From Pseudofabraea citricarpa (Eukaryota; Ascomycota; Leotiomycetes; Helotiales; Dermateaceae), in the NCBI GenBank assembly GCA_029641185.1, contig JAPWGK010000012.1:62001-126000 (forward strand): 64,000 bases of DNA, read 5' to 3'. A program made the position numbers and the translations under genes. Within the stretch, counting starts at the first letter, position 1; each line of letters begins with the position of its first letter. The notes under the pieces were generated by a model. The model saw only the letters and a program-made list of their open reading frames with translations. It had not been told where the DNA came from and ran no database searches. Positions 24,091 to 36,977 of this stretch are shown here, piece by piece.

Positions 24091-26040
24091 GATCTTTCTT
24101 TATATACCTACCTAGTTACCTAGTTATCTAAGACTGAGATTCCTCTCTGCAAACAAAAGCCAGCCTGTTTTTATTATCTCGACATAGCAGCTCGGTTTAA
24201 CTTCCCAAACTTACTCGACTGCAAGTCTACAAGTCTGCAAGACCAACACCAACCGATCTCTTTCCTCCTCACTTCTTGGTTCTTCCGTAATATTATTTCT
24301 ACGCTACTTTTTCTCTTTCCTCTCTCCTCTCTCCTCTCTCCTCAAGTCGGAAGAAAAAAAAAAAAAAAAAAAAAAAAAAAAGCCAAGCTCGAGTGAGGTA
24401 CAGAAGCCAGATACCAAAACGTCAGCATTCCTCCTCCAAGTGACACGCACACAAACTCAACTCCCAGATGGAAAATACTCCTTCCTTTCTTTTCTTCATG
24501 ATTCCCTATTATCCATCCCTACCTCCCCTACCCTACCATATCCAACCCCCTCTTCTAAAGTCTAAAAGAAATAACAACAACAGATCAAATACCAACAACA
24601 TTTTCTCCCTCTCCTTCTCCCTCATTCATCATCCTTCCTCCTTCTTCCTTCCTCTCACACCACCTCTCCACCTCTCCACCTCTCCACCTCCCCATATCCA
24701 CAATCTATCCTCCATCCTGTCCCCTTCAACGACTCCGCAATCCCGCATCCAGAATTTCTCAATATCATTTTCATACTCTCCCACTTCCACTCCCTGACAG
24801 CATTCCACACACACACATATACACACCGAGTACACTCCAAGGACGAAAAATTCAACAAATCAGTCCTCTACACAAGGAAGCAAGAGACTCAAAGATTTTT
24901 TTTTCAACCTTGTCTAATCTCCTTTACTTTAATCTAATCTACTTTACTAATCTACGAGCGAGACAACCAGCCAGCCAGCTAGCCAGCCAGCTAGCCAGCC
25001 AGCTAACCTCCACCCCCGCTCGCCTGATCAATAAAACCCCTAATTATTATATTATATTATATCGTATCTCAAAACTCGTTCTGCCCGGTAGATTCAGCTC
25101 GCTCGTCTGTCTGTCTGTCTACCTGTCTGTCTACCTGTCTGATTAGCAGTAGGTATACTCGAGTATTACATCGTCTAATAATCTCAATTCTGTTTTCTTC
25201 TTCTTCTTCTTCTTCTTCTTCTTCTTCTTCTGCATCTTCGATATACCAAGTGAAACAAAATCTACAGAGCAGTCATTATATTCCATCTCTTGATACCTAC
25301 CTACCTACCTACCTACCTACCTACCTACCTACCTACCTATCCACAAATTACGCGAGTAAGTGATTCAGTTCGAAGCCGATAGATAGAATATCCAAAGGGT
25401 CAAGGCGGTGCGCGGTATGATAATATTACAACGGGTTGCGTAAAGAGGGAAGCTTCCTGTACTACTGCCATTACCAATCTGGAGTTCTACAATTACATCT
25501 AACTAACCCCCTTTTCCTCTCCTCTCCTCTCCTCTCCTCTCCTCTCCTCTCCTCTCCTCTCCTCTCCTCTCCTCTTCTTCTCTTCTGCTCCAGATACCAG
25601 ATCCCAAATCCTAAACTTGAAAAACAAAACTCACACGTTCTTCCACTTACCCCTTACCCCTTCTCCCCCGAACCACCCTATCCCATCCCATCCCATCCTA
25701 TCCCATCAAACAACCATCGGCAAATAATACCACAAAGAGAGAGAGAGAGAGGAAAGAAGAAAAGCCAAAAAAAACAAGAAAAAAAAACAAGAGTCCGGCA
25801 AAGCTCAAACTCAAAATGCAAACTCCACCCACAAACCCACAAACCCACGAGCCCACAAAAAGCCGAAAGTCAAGACCATCCCCGAAGAGACAAGCAAGCA
25901 AGCAAGCAGGCAAGAAAAATGTCCGAAAGATCGACAGAGAACCAAGGGCAAGAGCAAACCTTAAAACCATAAAGAAGAAAAGAAGGGCCCGGCGGCAAAA
26001 CTCAAAAGCAGGCGTACATCGTACTGTATGCATCATCTGA
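24091..26040 (+). promoter_or_regulatory. Pyrimidine-rich, microsatellite-laden leader-like region
   Basis: The plus strand is strongly C/T-rich over about 1.8 kb, as in long fungal promoters and 5' leaders. Simple repeats include a CTCTCCT run near 24315-24345, A28 at 24354-24381, CACCTCTC units near 24660-24690, GCCAGCTA units near 24965-25005, TTC units near 25196-25230, CTAC units at 25297-25339, and TCCTC x12 at 25515-25574. Frames here (for example 24468-24797 and 25436-25972) are translations of these runs. No convincing gene follows directly, so the transcript it would serve is unknown. Confidence 0.45.
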
Positions 26041-26301
26041 TGTCCGCTTGACCACCTCCCTACTTGAGTTTAGAGCCGACCGCAACACAGCACGACCTGA
26101 CCCAACGCACGACACGAGCGGCTTCGATGCAGAAGCAAGCAAGAGAAGGTGATAGCGAAGAAGGAAAGAAGGGAAGGGAATCGTACGATCTGAGACGGAG
26201 CCGCGGCAGCTAGGTCATAGCAAGAGAGACCTGGAGTATATGAGATTACGTTTTCTGCGCGTCTTTTGCTGCTAGAGCACTTAGCTAGTCTTGCTCTTGT
26301 A

Positions 26302-26360
26302 ACTTGCACTTGCACTTGCACTTGCACTTGCACTTCCACTTGCACTTGCACTTGCACTTG
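26302..26360. repeat. TTGCAC hexanucleotide repeat
   Basis: About ten consecutive units, with one TTCCAC variant in the middle. It lies at the junction between the pyrimidine-rich region and the long GC-balanced stretch. Confidence 0.9.
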
Positions 26361-29300
26361 CCATTGTTGCTGTAGTACCGTACGCACCTACGCACGCACG
26401 CACTCACTCATTTAGAGACCCCGTTTTTTCTTTCGGAACCTACCATTGATCGCTGGACAAGACTGCCGTAACAGATCCTATCAGCAACCCCAGACTTCTT
26501 TGCGTGCATGTACATGTACACCACCTACCGGTGGGCATTCTCCGGATACCACGGTACCGTAGAGTAGCCCTCTCGACCTGTACCTAGCATATAGCAAAGA
26601 CCAGGTAATGGACCTATCCTTGCACCTCGACCTAACCATGGAGAGATATCAGAAACGTCAATCACTCACCTAGCGGGTAGTCAAGACATAGAGGCGGGAC
26701 CTGCCGAACATGTCTAGACAATCAGAACAATCAATTAATTGCTGATATCGCTGGATATTAGCTGGATATTAAAACCGCATAATGGTGGCGTCTCATACCA
26801 AACGTGGACAGCAAATCCAACAGACACAATTCCCTAGACCGTGGTCCTGGAGTCTTCAAAAGGGGGAAGGGGGGTTGTCACCTCATCTAAAGGCAGGGCA
26901 TCCTCGAATATTCAACCCTCACTTACCACATGGCGATAAAACCTCTCTGCGGCGTGAGATTCCTGCTTTGGACAATAAGAGAAGATCCGGCTGACCGACC
27001 AACTGAGTCAGGCTTCCCTGCATATGGGAAGACAGACAACCCTCATCCATGATCCATCAATCCGTCCCGTAACTATTGACAGGAAACGGCGGAGGGCGCA
27101 ACGGGCGCACAAATATTAAAAGACTCCTATACACATAGTTCCCCTCCTTCCGCCCCCAAAGGAGCATCGGAGCAACGGACCGTATCACAAGGGTTAGAGA
27201 CGTGATAAGAGGCCATGGGAAACCCTGGGTGGTGATGGTCATGATACCATCCATGCGAATAGTGCGGATACTGATATCAGGTTGGTTAAGCACAAGTGCC
27301 GAAGCACAAAACTCGCTATGAACCATGTCGATGGATAATATTGCCGAACCACCACGAACCATTGCATGGCTATGCGTATTGCCATGTTGTTCCCAGAAGT
27401 AGCGGATTCTGTATCCGGGCTCGTGAATGCTCAGAGTTGGGCCAGGTCTGATGCAATCTCCTCGATTTGTATCTCGCCATGTTGATCACCCAGCAGATGA
27501 AGCTGCTAGCACCGGACAGGATCACGAGCCGGATACCGTAGCAAGGGAAACGTGCAAGTTGGGTGGTCCACCATCCCAGACGGTAAAAGTCCCTTGTAAC
27601 GACATACACCGCCAACGGGTTGTAGTCGTGGTGATGGTGGTAGTGGTAGTGGTGGATGTTTGGTGGTGGTGGTGTGCTGATTATTTCGCATCAGTCATCA
27701 ATCGAGCGGCGCTGCAATTCCCATGTTCCACGTTTTTGCTCCGGTGCCACTCTCTCGGAACGCGAGCTGGATTGGGCATTGCTGAAGGTGATCGCAATGC
27801 AACCTGGGTGGCACGAATGCAAGTAATGGGCTTTCGAACCACGAGGATCTTTGACGCCGTTGTCGTTAATGTGCGAATCAGCGCGCATACATCGGCTGCC
27901 ATGGCAGGAGTGGTGGTGGATGGGGTTCATTTCGAGGTCAAAGGGTCCAAAAGAGGTCTGTGCAACATGGCAGACCAGAATTGTGGAGGGGCAGAAGGAA
28001 GGATAACTGAGAGTAAGCATGCAGGCCATTTTCTAATCAACCTGGCCGGGGTAGGCGCTATCTATCGTCTCTCTTGACCAACCTCGTAATCGTTTCAAGA
28101 CCTGTCATTTCGACGAGGCGATGCGGTGTGAGCAGCCCTAGGAATCTAGAGCAGCCTTGATGACTGCGGTAGGCGACGAGCTACCTCGGCTGACGAGCAT
28201 CAAATGTCAGAAGACGATTCGTAAAACAATGACCTTTGATATCGACTGTTCCACGCTTGCCATGCAAGGCGGGGTGCGCCACGGAAGCAACGAACCATCT
28301 TCACACACAGACACACACACAAATACCCCTCATCCAGATGCTTCACCTCGATTTTCCCTACGCTCCCCTCCACGGACACGAGCGCGGTGACCTCGTTGAT
28401 CAAGCGACCGCGAGGAGATGGTTCAACCTGCTGTCATGATTTATCCGAGAAGTCTTGGAAGTCAGGGTGGCTTGCTCGACCCGCGCCGTCATCCCGTTTG
28501 CCAGAGTTCGAGAAGGAGAGACGAGCTGTCTCGAGAGAAGGGATGAGCTGGTCAGAAAGGAGGCAATAGGGCAATATCAGAAAGGTAAGCCGAGCAGGGC
28601 AGATGGCGACAGGCTAAGAATTAAAGTTTACCAGAAATCAAGCTACCGTCCGAGAACCGATGCTGATTGCTTCGAATACCATCAGCATGTAGGTGATTGT
28701 GATGGAATCAAGGAAGTCGTGCAGCTGATGGTACCGCTTGAAAGGAGCAAGGCCGAGCCCCAAAAGGCTGATCCAGCCTCAAGCAGGGGGGAGCGGCCTG
28801 GCAGCTCCATATCTGGAGATGATTCATGTCCCATGACTTCCAGTATAGTAGTATGTAATGCGGAGGCACAGGAGCTTGACCAAGTCCTGCTGCTGCGATC
28901 CGGATTGCAATTCCGGCTCCCGAATCCATGTACCATGTCGAGGTCCTCAAGAGGATAGGGTCATCAGAGATTCCCCTTTTGCCTTGACAACATCTCACAG
29001 AGAAGCTTGTGAAAGACCTCGTAATCCCCGAAATCTGACTTTGTGGCAATATGCATCCTTGAAACACAGCATCAATATTGGTGCCTTCCCCATTGCCAGG
29101 CCCTTGGGTCTACCCAAACGCTGAACGCGTACACAAGCACCGCATCGATCTATCAACCATCGGTGTCATCTATCACGCAGGAACCGTCCCCAAGTGAATC
29201 CACAGCATCTGGACTGACAGTCTGGTCGTACACTCGTACATCATGGCTTCCTCTGTGCTTCGGCGTTGCGCGACACAGGATGGCGAAGAAGACACTGACA

Positions 29301-32300
29301 GACAAACTTTGTTCCATCTAGATGTGGAGAGCAGGTCGAAAACGGATGTGCTTTCGCCCAAACTGGACACCGGCCAGATGTTCTGAACTCTCGCACGTCT
29401 TGGTGTCGAACGTATTCCTTTGTAGCTGATCCAATATCCCAACGAACTGGCTAGGTATGGACTCGCGCAAATTCCTTCCTGAATCTTCCCCATGACCAGC
29501 CACCATCATGAGGCGCTGCCCTAAAGCACCGTGTGAGGCAAGAAATACCGTGAACTATCGAGCGCCAAATCCCAATGCCACGGTTGGAAGAAAAGCCTCG
29601 ATGCATTCCTCACTACGATCATCGCCTCGTGCGAAGAAGTAGGAAGGTCGTTGGAAGAAACTCAAAAGCCTCCTAGATATCGCAGGCCACACCACAACCT
29701 CAGCGATCTACCCCGGCTCCCAAGCCCGTTCGTCCAGTGCATTCTCCGGATATCCTCCGCCAAACTCTGTAAATCATCTTCCCCACAGGAGCAGCGGTCG
29801 GCACCTTCCTGTTCGAATCTCTGCTGCTGCTCAAACTATAGTCTCGACTATGAAAGTCAATCTTTTCTTGGAGTCAGATGCCGTCACATCGACTCGCCTT
29901 CGCATGCGAGCTGCATCAAGGCCGTTTGCAGCGACCGCTGCACGGCACTTTCTGGCACCTGTCTGCTTCCCACCACCAACTCCAGGCGGGCAAGTAGAGG
30001 CGCGACAGCGAGGGCAGATAAACTGGAACATGGAGTGTCGTCTAGGCCTCAGCCTGAGTCGCGGAACAAGGAGATCTGTTCGTTCCTCGGTCGCGGTGGT
30101 GGATCGCGACCCGTTTGCACAAGTCGAATTGGTTCTTTGGTGGAGATGGACGGGTTCTGGTTGTTGATAGGTCGAGAGCTATTCTCCGACGACATAATGT
30201 TGCATGTTTTATGCAGTGATACCAATATCTGGGACGATAGACTTATGCTTCTTGCTCCTCTGCCCCACGCACGATTCGTTCAATTCGTTGAGCCCTAGCT
30301 CAGGGACCGGGCAGAACGATGCAGGTATCACGAACCCATGGAACGGCGCAAGAACTTGCTGACCGGCCCTGAGCAAGTCTTGACCGTTCACGAGTCACGT
30401 TGCCAATGCCGGTCCGTCAACGTGTGGTGTGCACAGTGCAGGCAGGCCAGCTAGGGGTGGTGCTCCGAAGGGAGTGCTCTGTAATTCTTAGCACTTCCTG
30501 CTGCTACCTACGCCCAAAGACTTGCAATGGCAGAGGGCGGGATTCCAAATCAAGGAGGCTCCTGGTGTTGAATTTCCGCAAGCAGTGCCTGACGGGAGGC
30601 TGAAGAAGTCGCGGCGGCGCTCATTGGCCCTAGCTGGTGATGTGCTCTCAAACCTTCAGCCATTGGCACCGCTACGCACGCGCCCAGGTATGGTTCGGCC
30701 GCCCGACTGAAGACAGTTCTCCACAATGGTTTAACATAGTCGACCAGACCGTCGGGATGCGTGCTGGGGGAGTGGGTGTGTCGGAGGACAGGCGGGCCCT
30801 GTCGCCAGCCCTGGTCGCTGGAACCAAGATTGCGGGTAAGCAGAAGAAATGGGTGCAGGACGGTGGAGACGGGGTGGGCACCAAGGCGTCTGCCCTCGCA
30901 ACCGACCATGTTCTGATCCAACCAGATGTGCGTGCACGGGGGGCCAGGGTGCATTATTCTGCGGTAATGGCGGGTGAGGGGTATTTTTCTTTTTCTCGCC
31001 CAGGATCACGGGTCTTCTGGAGCACGGCAGGAAAAGCAAATTGTGACGGTCGGCGAAAGGAGGGGCTCTCACACTCCTCTGTATCTGCTGGGGAGGGACG
31101 GGGGGAGCTTGAGCTTCTCCCATCGCTTGCCATCGCTTCTCAGCATCTCAGCCTCGCGCACCCTGAACCTTCGTCCGCCAGCAGCAGGAGCATAGCATAG
31201 CACGACCGTCAGGACGTCCGACGTCAACGCAACGCAGTGGCCACGACGAGATGGTCATCATCAACGCCATCGTCTCCTGCTGTCCGCCCATGGATGTGCT
31301 GTCCTTGCATTGATTGACCTGCTGGATTCGACCAGACGAGTCATTTGGGGGCAGATTATCACATCGTGTTATTGTCTCCTTCTGGCCAGCCAGCCAGTCT
31401 TGCCATCACACGGCTCTGTGCGTCATGTACTTCGTAGCTTTTTCTTTTCTTTTGAGCAATCCCACCGTCGCACTGCGCGATCTGCCGGCGCCCTCTCATC
31501 CGCCAAACAGAAATGGCCTCTCGAGGCTGGGACCAACCACCCAAAAGCCGTCGCCCCCAAGACCCTCATTGGGTACCGCGTGAGGGTGCGCGGGCAGTGA
31601 GGCGTGCTTGCTCACCGTCATGTTGACTTCTGTTGCTTCTGCTGTGGCGGAGATTTACCAACGCAGCGCACGGCGGGCTGGTCCCAGGAATGAGGGTTGC
31701 ATTGATATGGCCTGATCTGGATGCCACGCCCGATGGACTTTTGAAATATCGATGTGCGAGCCATGAGTAAGGTGGATGGCTGCATGGGCCCGGAGAGTCG
31801 CGATGCCGTGTGATGTTGTTTTTTCCTCTTGTGGTTGTTGACTCAGCTGTCGAAGGCTGCAGCCAGCTCTCCAGGAATTGGCAGGTGAAGGAGGGGCTAG
31901 CTCAGCATTGTTCGACGCCCAGCACACCCGGCCTGCCGCCGTGTACAGTCTTGGGGATGAAGGCGTCGCGCGCCGCCCACGGACTGTGCCGCCGTCGCAT
32001 TGTTATTGTCCATCGTCCTCTCTCTCCCCGGTTCCAACAGCACAGCAGAGCAGAGGAGAGCAGGCTGTCTGTCGTTGTCGCTGTCGCTGTCGCTGTCCCG
32101 GACGCACGCTCAGACGTCTTACCCATCCAGCGATATCCGTACGAGGTCAGCACGAGGCTGACCCCCTCTCGCGCGCCAGGCTGGCGTGCTGGCCGTCGCC
32201 GAATGAGATGGCCGGCTTCATGAATCGTGGGCTTTGCTTGGTATTCCAGGGCCAGCGAGAGGTGGAGGACCAGTCCCGTTACCATAGTTTCGTCTGGAGA

Positions 32301-33697
32301 TTGCGGAGCGTGGTGTGTTGTGTGAGGCGCTGAGTGGTTGAGGAGGCAGATGGGCGAGGGAAAGCGGAGTGAGCCATGTGAGGGCGCCTGCTTCGCGAGA
32401 TGACAAGTCAGGAAGTACAAGTTGCTTCTCTGGACTCAAGGACACTGGACTGGACAGGACAGGACAGTGCCGGATGCAGAGAGGAGACTTCGGCACGCCA
32501 GAGATCATACGATGATATATTTGCGTTGCATGGCATAGCATGGCATGGCATGGCATGGCATGAGGGTGACGGTGTCCATGACCATGACCATGACCATGAC
32601 CAGAACCATGAGCATAATATGAGAAACGTAAAGACATGTTTGAAGAAATACGGAGTATGGGAGAGTGTGGTACGTCCACATGGAGTGTATTGTCACTGGC
32701 TGTAATGGGTAAGGGGGGAGGGGGGAGTGAGTGGGTTTGTGTATGGGTGGTGAGTTGTGGATTGTGGGTTACTGTATGTGTATGTATGGGTTGCGGGCTC
32801 GCAAAAGCAAAGCATCACTCACTCACTGATGGCTGGAAATCAACACGACTGAGCCACTCCACTGTACTTGTCAGCCACAGCACAGCACAACACAACCAAC
32901 ACAACACAGCAGTCTTGCCCGTCCCCGTCCCCGTCCCCCTTCCCCGTGACGGACCGCGGCCTGGCTCTGCCCGGCCCCAAGAGAGTTTGCGCCAGCTCAA
33001 AGCGACCCAGGCTGGCGGTACCAGCTACTGGCCTCTAGGGACTCACTACCTTTTTTTGCCTTTTGGTCAGCCTGTCCGGTCCTGTCTCAGGGCAAAATGA
33101 CACCGAGACACCTGCGCTGGTCTTCCGGCTATTGGGGAAGGGCGGGTGGTACGGCAGGCTGGATGCGTCTGGCTGCTGGTCGGTCGGTCGGTTGGTGGGT
33201 GATCGTTGGTCGTTGTTGTCGCTGTCGCACGATACACTACAGTCCGAGTGCAGAGTGCAGAGTGCAGAATGCAGAATGCAGAGTGACCTGGTTGGGTTGG
33301 TTGTGGGTTGGTTGTGAGATGTGAGACGAAGGAGGAAGAGAGAGGAGCAGAGAGCAGAGAAGAGAGGCGAGGGGGGGTAGCGAGTACTTCGTATGAAGAA
33401 GCCCCTGAAGCGATGCGTCGGGATAGAGCTTTTGCGATGGGGTCTCTCTGCGTGCGAGATGGAATAATAATGGAGTACCGTACTATACCAGAAGTCATCG
33501 ACGGTTGAATCACGTTCTAATAATAAAACAACCAGAGTACCGCCGGCATGGTTCTGAAGGGAGAAACATACAGCAGAGGCCCATCCCATCTCTTGTTGCG
33601 GACAAGCGAGAAGCGTTGCCGCGAGATTATTCGATGGCCGGCTCGTACGTGCCCCATCTCGCATCTCCCATCAGAACGGGAATCCTATCAGCAGCAG

Positions 33698-33736
33698 CAT
33701 CATCATCATCATCATCATCATCATCACATCATGCAG
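33698..33736. repeat. CAT trinucleotide microsatellite
   Basis: An uninterrupted run of about a dozen CAT units, preceded by three CAG units. It falls in non-coding DNA, so the poly-His reading of one frame is not meaningful. Confidence 0.9.
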
Positions 33737-36700
33737 GCCCCTTTTTCTGTCTTTGCTCTTGTTCCTGCCCAGCACGTATGATTAATTATTGTTGTTGTTG
33801 TTGTTACTGTACCCACTGCACTCACTGGCCGCTATCCGCTCTCCGCTTGCTGCCCATCAGTATCTCCACGATGCAGTGCTTGCTGCAGGACTACTGTACG
33901 AAACCGCCACACCGTCTCCCACCCAGCCCACCGGCGCAGCGACACAATCCTATCACCACTTTCCGCTCGAGGTGGAGGAGTAAGGCCGAGTTGCCATCCC
34001 TCGAATTGCTTTTGTTGTCTTGCTGGTCGGGCGGTTTCCGTCTAGACGGAGCCCAATCATCGCGCCTGCTTTCCGTCGCCCGCCGCCTTTCCCTTCCCCT
34101 TCCCCATACTACAGCGTAGACTGACTGTACTGTACGTGTCCCTCACCGCCCGGCAAAGGGGACGAGGACCGGTGATAACAATAATAAGGTCAGGGTCAAG
34201 GTTATGGGCACTACTTACAGGCAGTACAGCACTGTACTGTACTATCCCCTACAGAGCCTTGTCTCGTCTCTTCTCCTCTCCCCCTTCCTCTTCCCGCCGC
34301 AGACGCAGACGCAGAGACGCAGACCGACCAGACCGACTAGTTGTTACTGTACTGTGCTCCCAGCAGCAGCGCAATCCAGCCGCAGCCCTGTCAACGGACA
34401 AGGCTTGACTCTCAGGGATTTAGGGATTAAACTGGACCCAGTAACTTTTGCGCTGTACCGCAGCTGGCCCCCCTGTCTGGGCCCCTCTGTCTCCCCTCCC
34501 CTCCCTGTGTCACAAAATTCCGACACCCTCGACCATACCAGCACCAGCACCAGCCAGATCCCCCCCCCCCCAGCACACTCACTGTCCACACACCCTACAA
34601 ACCAACGTCGCCCAACAGCGGCAGTCTGTGCCAGCCAGCCCAGCCAGCCAGCCAACCCAGCCAGCCCAGGCTCCCAGGCTCCCCGACTCCCAGAGTCAGC
34701 TTGGTGCAGTAGCAAGGAACTAAGTTCGTCACAACAAGAAGAGAGACAAGAAAAACCTTGAAACGGCCTGGTCCCTGGGATACCACGGTTGAGCAGTCAA
34801 AAAGGAAGGACAGGACCAGACAAAAGTCAAAAGTAAAAACAACAGCAAAAGCATAAGCAAAAGCAAAAGCCAAAAAGGCTGTTTGTCTGTCTCCTGTTTC
34901 TGACTTCCCCAGGAGCGTGTACGGTAGTAGGGTATCGGGAGTGCAGCATCTGGTACCGTATGAGAGGAAAGGGGGGGCGCAGAGTGCAGTAGATGACAGT
35001 CAGTCGTGTAGGTACAGTAGGTACAGTACCGTACACACTATAGCACAGCACAGTAGCACCTCAACCTGCTCAACTTGCACTCTAGGTACTGTCTTCTCTC
35101 TCTATCTTGTCTTGTCGCGCCTGCACTGCACTGCACTGCACTGTATTGTACTGCTGTACTGCACCACCCCCCTCTCTCTCATCTATGATTATGATCCCAT
35201 CCCCACCAAAAACCCAATATCAAAAAAAGAGGAATAACTGAAGAGTCAGCACTACAGACACACACACACACACCTCGCAGCCCGCACCCTCCCTCTGGTA
35301 ATCTGGTAATCAATCAGTCACTCACATCCTCCCCCATCGTGGTATCGTATCGCCGGTAGGGGCTGGACTCGCTCCCCACCCATCCTGACATACCCTGAAC
35401 TCTTGGATCGTGCGCCCTGGTCCATATCGCCAATTTTATTAATTGTTCCATGAATAAAACCCCGTCGCCTTCCCGGATCTGCTCGCTCTCCATTCTTGTG
35501 CACATCGCACATCCCGCCCTCTGTCTCCCAAGGCCACCGACCATCACCTCGGAATTGCTTCACCACGAACGAACGAACGAACGAACGAACGAACGACTGC
35601 CCCATCGCCGGCCACCCACTTATTACACACACACAGCACACACAAATCATTCTCACACATACACACACACCCTTCCGCATACACACATACACACATACAC
35701 CCACGCACATCCACTCACCCACGGTCGACACATCACATCAGAGAAGAGCACTGCAAAACATTGGGGTCAAGAGTGCACCGCGTTGGATTGGATTGGATTG
35801 GACGACGAGATTGGATTGATTGATCGATTGATTGATTGGATTGGCTTAGCACGCCGAACTCGCCTTGAACTCTGCCTGCCCTCATCGACGGAAACGATCA
35901 GACGAAAAGAAAAGTAATAACAATAACGCCAGAGCCCGTCCGACCGTAGCCTGGAACTCGAACTCTCCTGCCTGCTTCTTTTAGGGTTTCGACTCCCAAA
36001 ACTGGGGAATTGTAGCGGCTGCGGCAGTGGAAGTGGCAGTGAAAGTGGAAGTGCAGAGTGGAAGTGCCATTTTGATCATATCCACGACCACCACCTGTTG
36101 ATCTCGTACCTCGTCGTACCCTCTTTTTCTCTCACTCTCACCCTCACTCTCCCTCTTCCTCTCTAAATCTCACCCCCCGGCCCAACGTTGCGGTCTGCAT
36201 GTACGCCGAATACACACACTCGCACTCATACTCGCATCCCTCAGCCTCACCAGCACCGATACCGACAACAGCACCTTCCCCTTCCCCTTGCTCTCTCACT
36301 GCATCCTCGGTCCACCGCGCCGACTGGCACATTGGCAGATTGCCAGCATCATCCGCCGCCCGCCGTCCCCCTTTTGACTTCTCGCAGACGAGCAGAGCAG
36401 CTCCAGACAGTCTGGATTCAATCTGACCTCGTCTCACCTAAACTGAACTCTCTCGACCCCTCCAACTCTTCCTCGTCGCGAGTCATCCCAAGACCACGAA
36501 CCGAACCGTCCTGCAACTGCACTAGGCCAACGCCGGCGACGCAGAGCTGCTTCCCAGAAAAAACTTATAGGGAGCTATCTTCCACGCCTCGTTGCCGCCG
36601 TCAATACTCGCAAGTGGCCAACCCGTGCTGCCTGGCTCCCGTTCTCTTGCTAACACCAGCCGACAGTCAGAAGGAGACAAGCCCCAGGCCCAGGAAGACG

Positions 36701-36977
36701 CCCACTGCTGGCTCAGGCTTGGCCTTTGGCTTGTGAGAAGCAGGAAGCAAGAAGAAGCCTCCGCCAGTCCATCTTAACCGCCCTACTTACAACATACCGC
36801 CCATCCCACTACGCAGCAGCACATACCCTATTCTCCGACTCGACTTCTCGTCCTGTCCATCTCCTCCCCCCCCATCAACGCAGCGTCGCCCCCAGCACAC
36901 CACCCTCCAAAGGCTCGCACCACATGAGGTAGGAGCATACGTGGGAATTTCAATCAGTCGCTCATATCCAACATATA

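Larger units (their letters stand above)
26041..36977. other. About 11 kb of GC-balanced DNA without a supported gene, upstream of laeA
   Basis: Richer in G+C than the AT-rich flanks elsewhere, and full of overlapping 100-200-codon frames on both strands. None has a domain motif, and none can be extended by splicing into a family I know. Many translate into Pro/Ser/His/Arg or valine runs. Simple repeats recur: TTGCAC units at 26302-26360, GTGGTG runs near 27620-27680, TGGCA units near 32530-32565, CATGAC units near 32576-32605, TGCAGAG units near 33245-33285, CAT units at 33698-33735, and GAAC units near 35567-35595. The last 2.5 kb is C-rich on the plus strand. It may hold the regulatory region, a long spliced leader of laeA or non-coding RNA genes; sequence alone does not decide. 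Confidence 0.45.

Noticed and set aside
24468..24797. Pro/Ser/His-rich frame at 24.5 kb
   Set aside because: It is the translation of CCTCTC/CACCTC microsatellites in a pyrimidine-rich tract.
27427..28077. 216-codon plus-strand frame with a poly-Val/Trp run
   Set aside because: The run is a GTGGTG microsatellite. The opposite strand is also open, and no domain or splice-supported extension exists.
29651..30298. 215-codon frame rich in Cys, Ser and Arg
   Set aside because: Cysteine spacing fits no zinc-binding or secreted-effector pattern, there is no signal peptide, and composition matches that of other random frames in this GC-balanced stretch.
30550..34761. Overlapping 130-210-codon frames on both strands
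   Set aside because: Several are open in three frames at once, with Pro/Ser/His/Arg low complexity. None has a family motif. This is what non-coding DNA with moderate GC and microsatellites gives.
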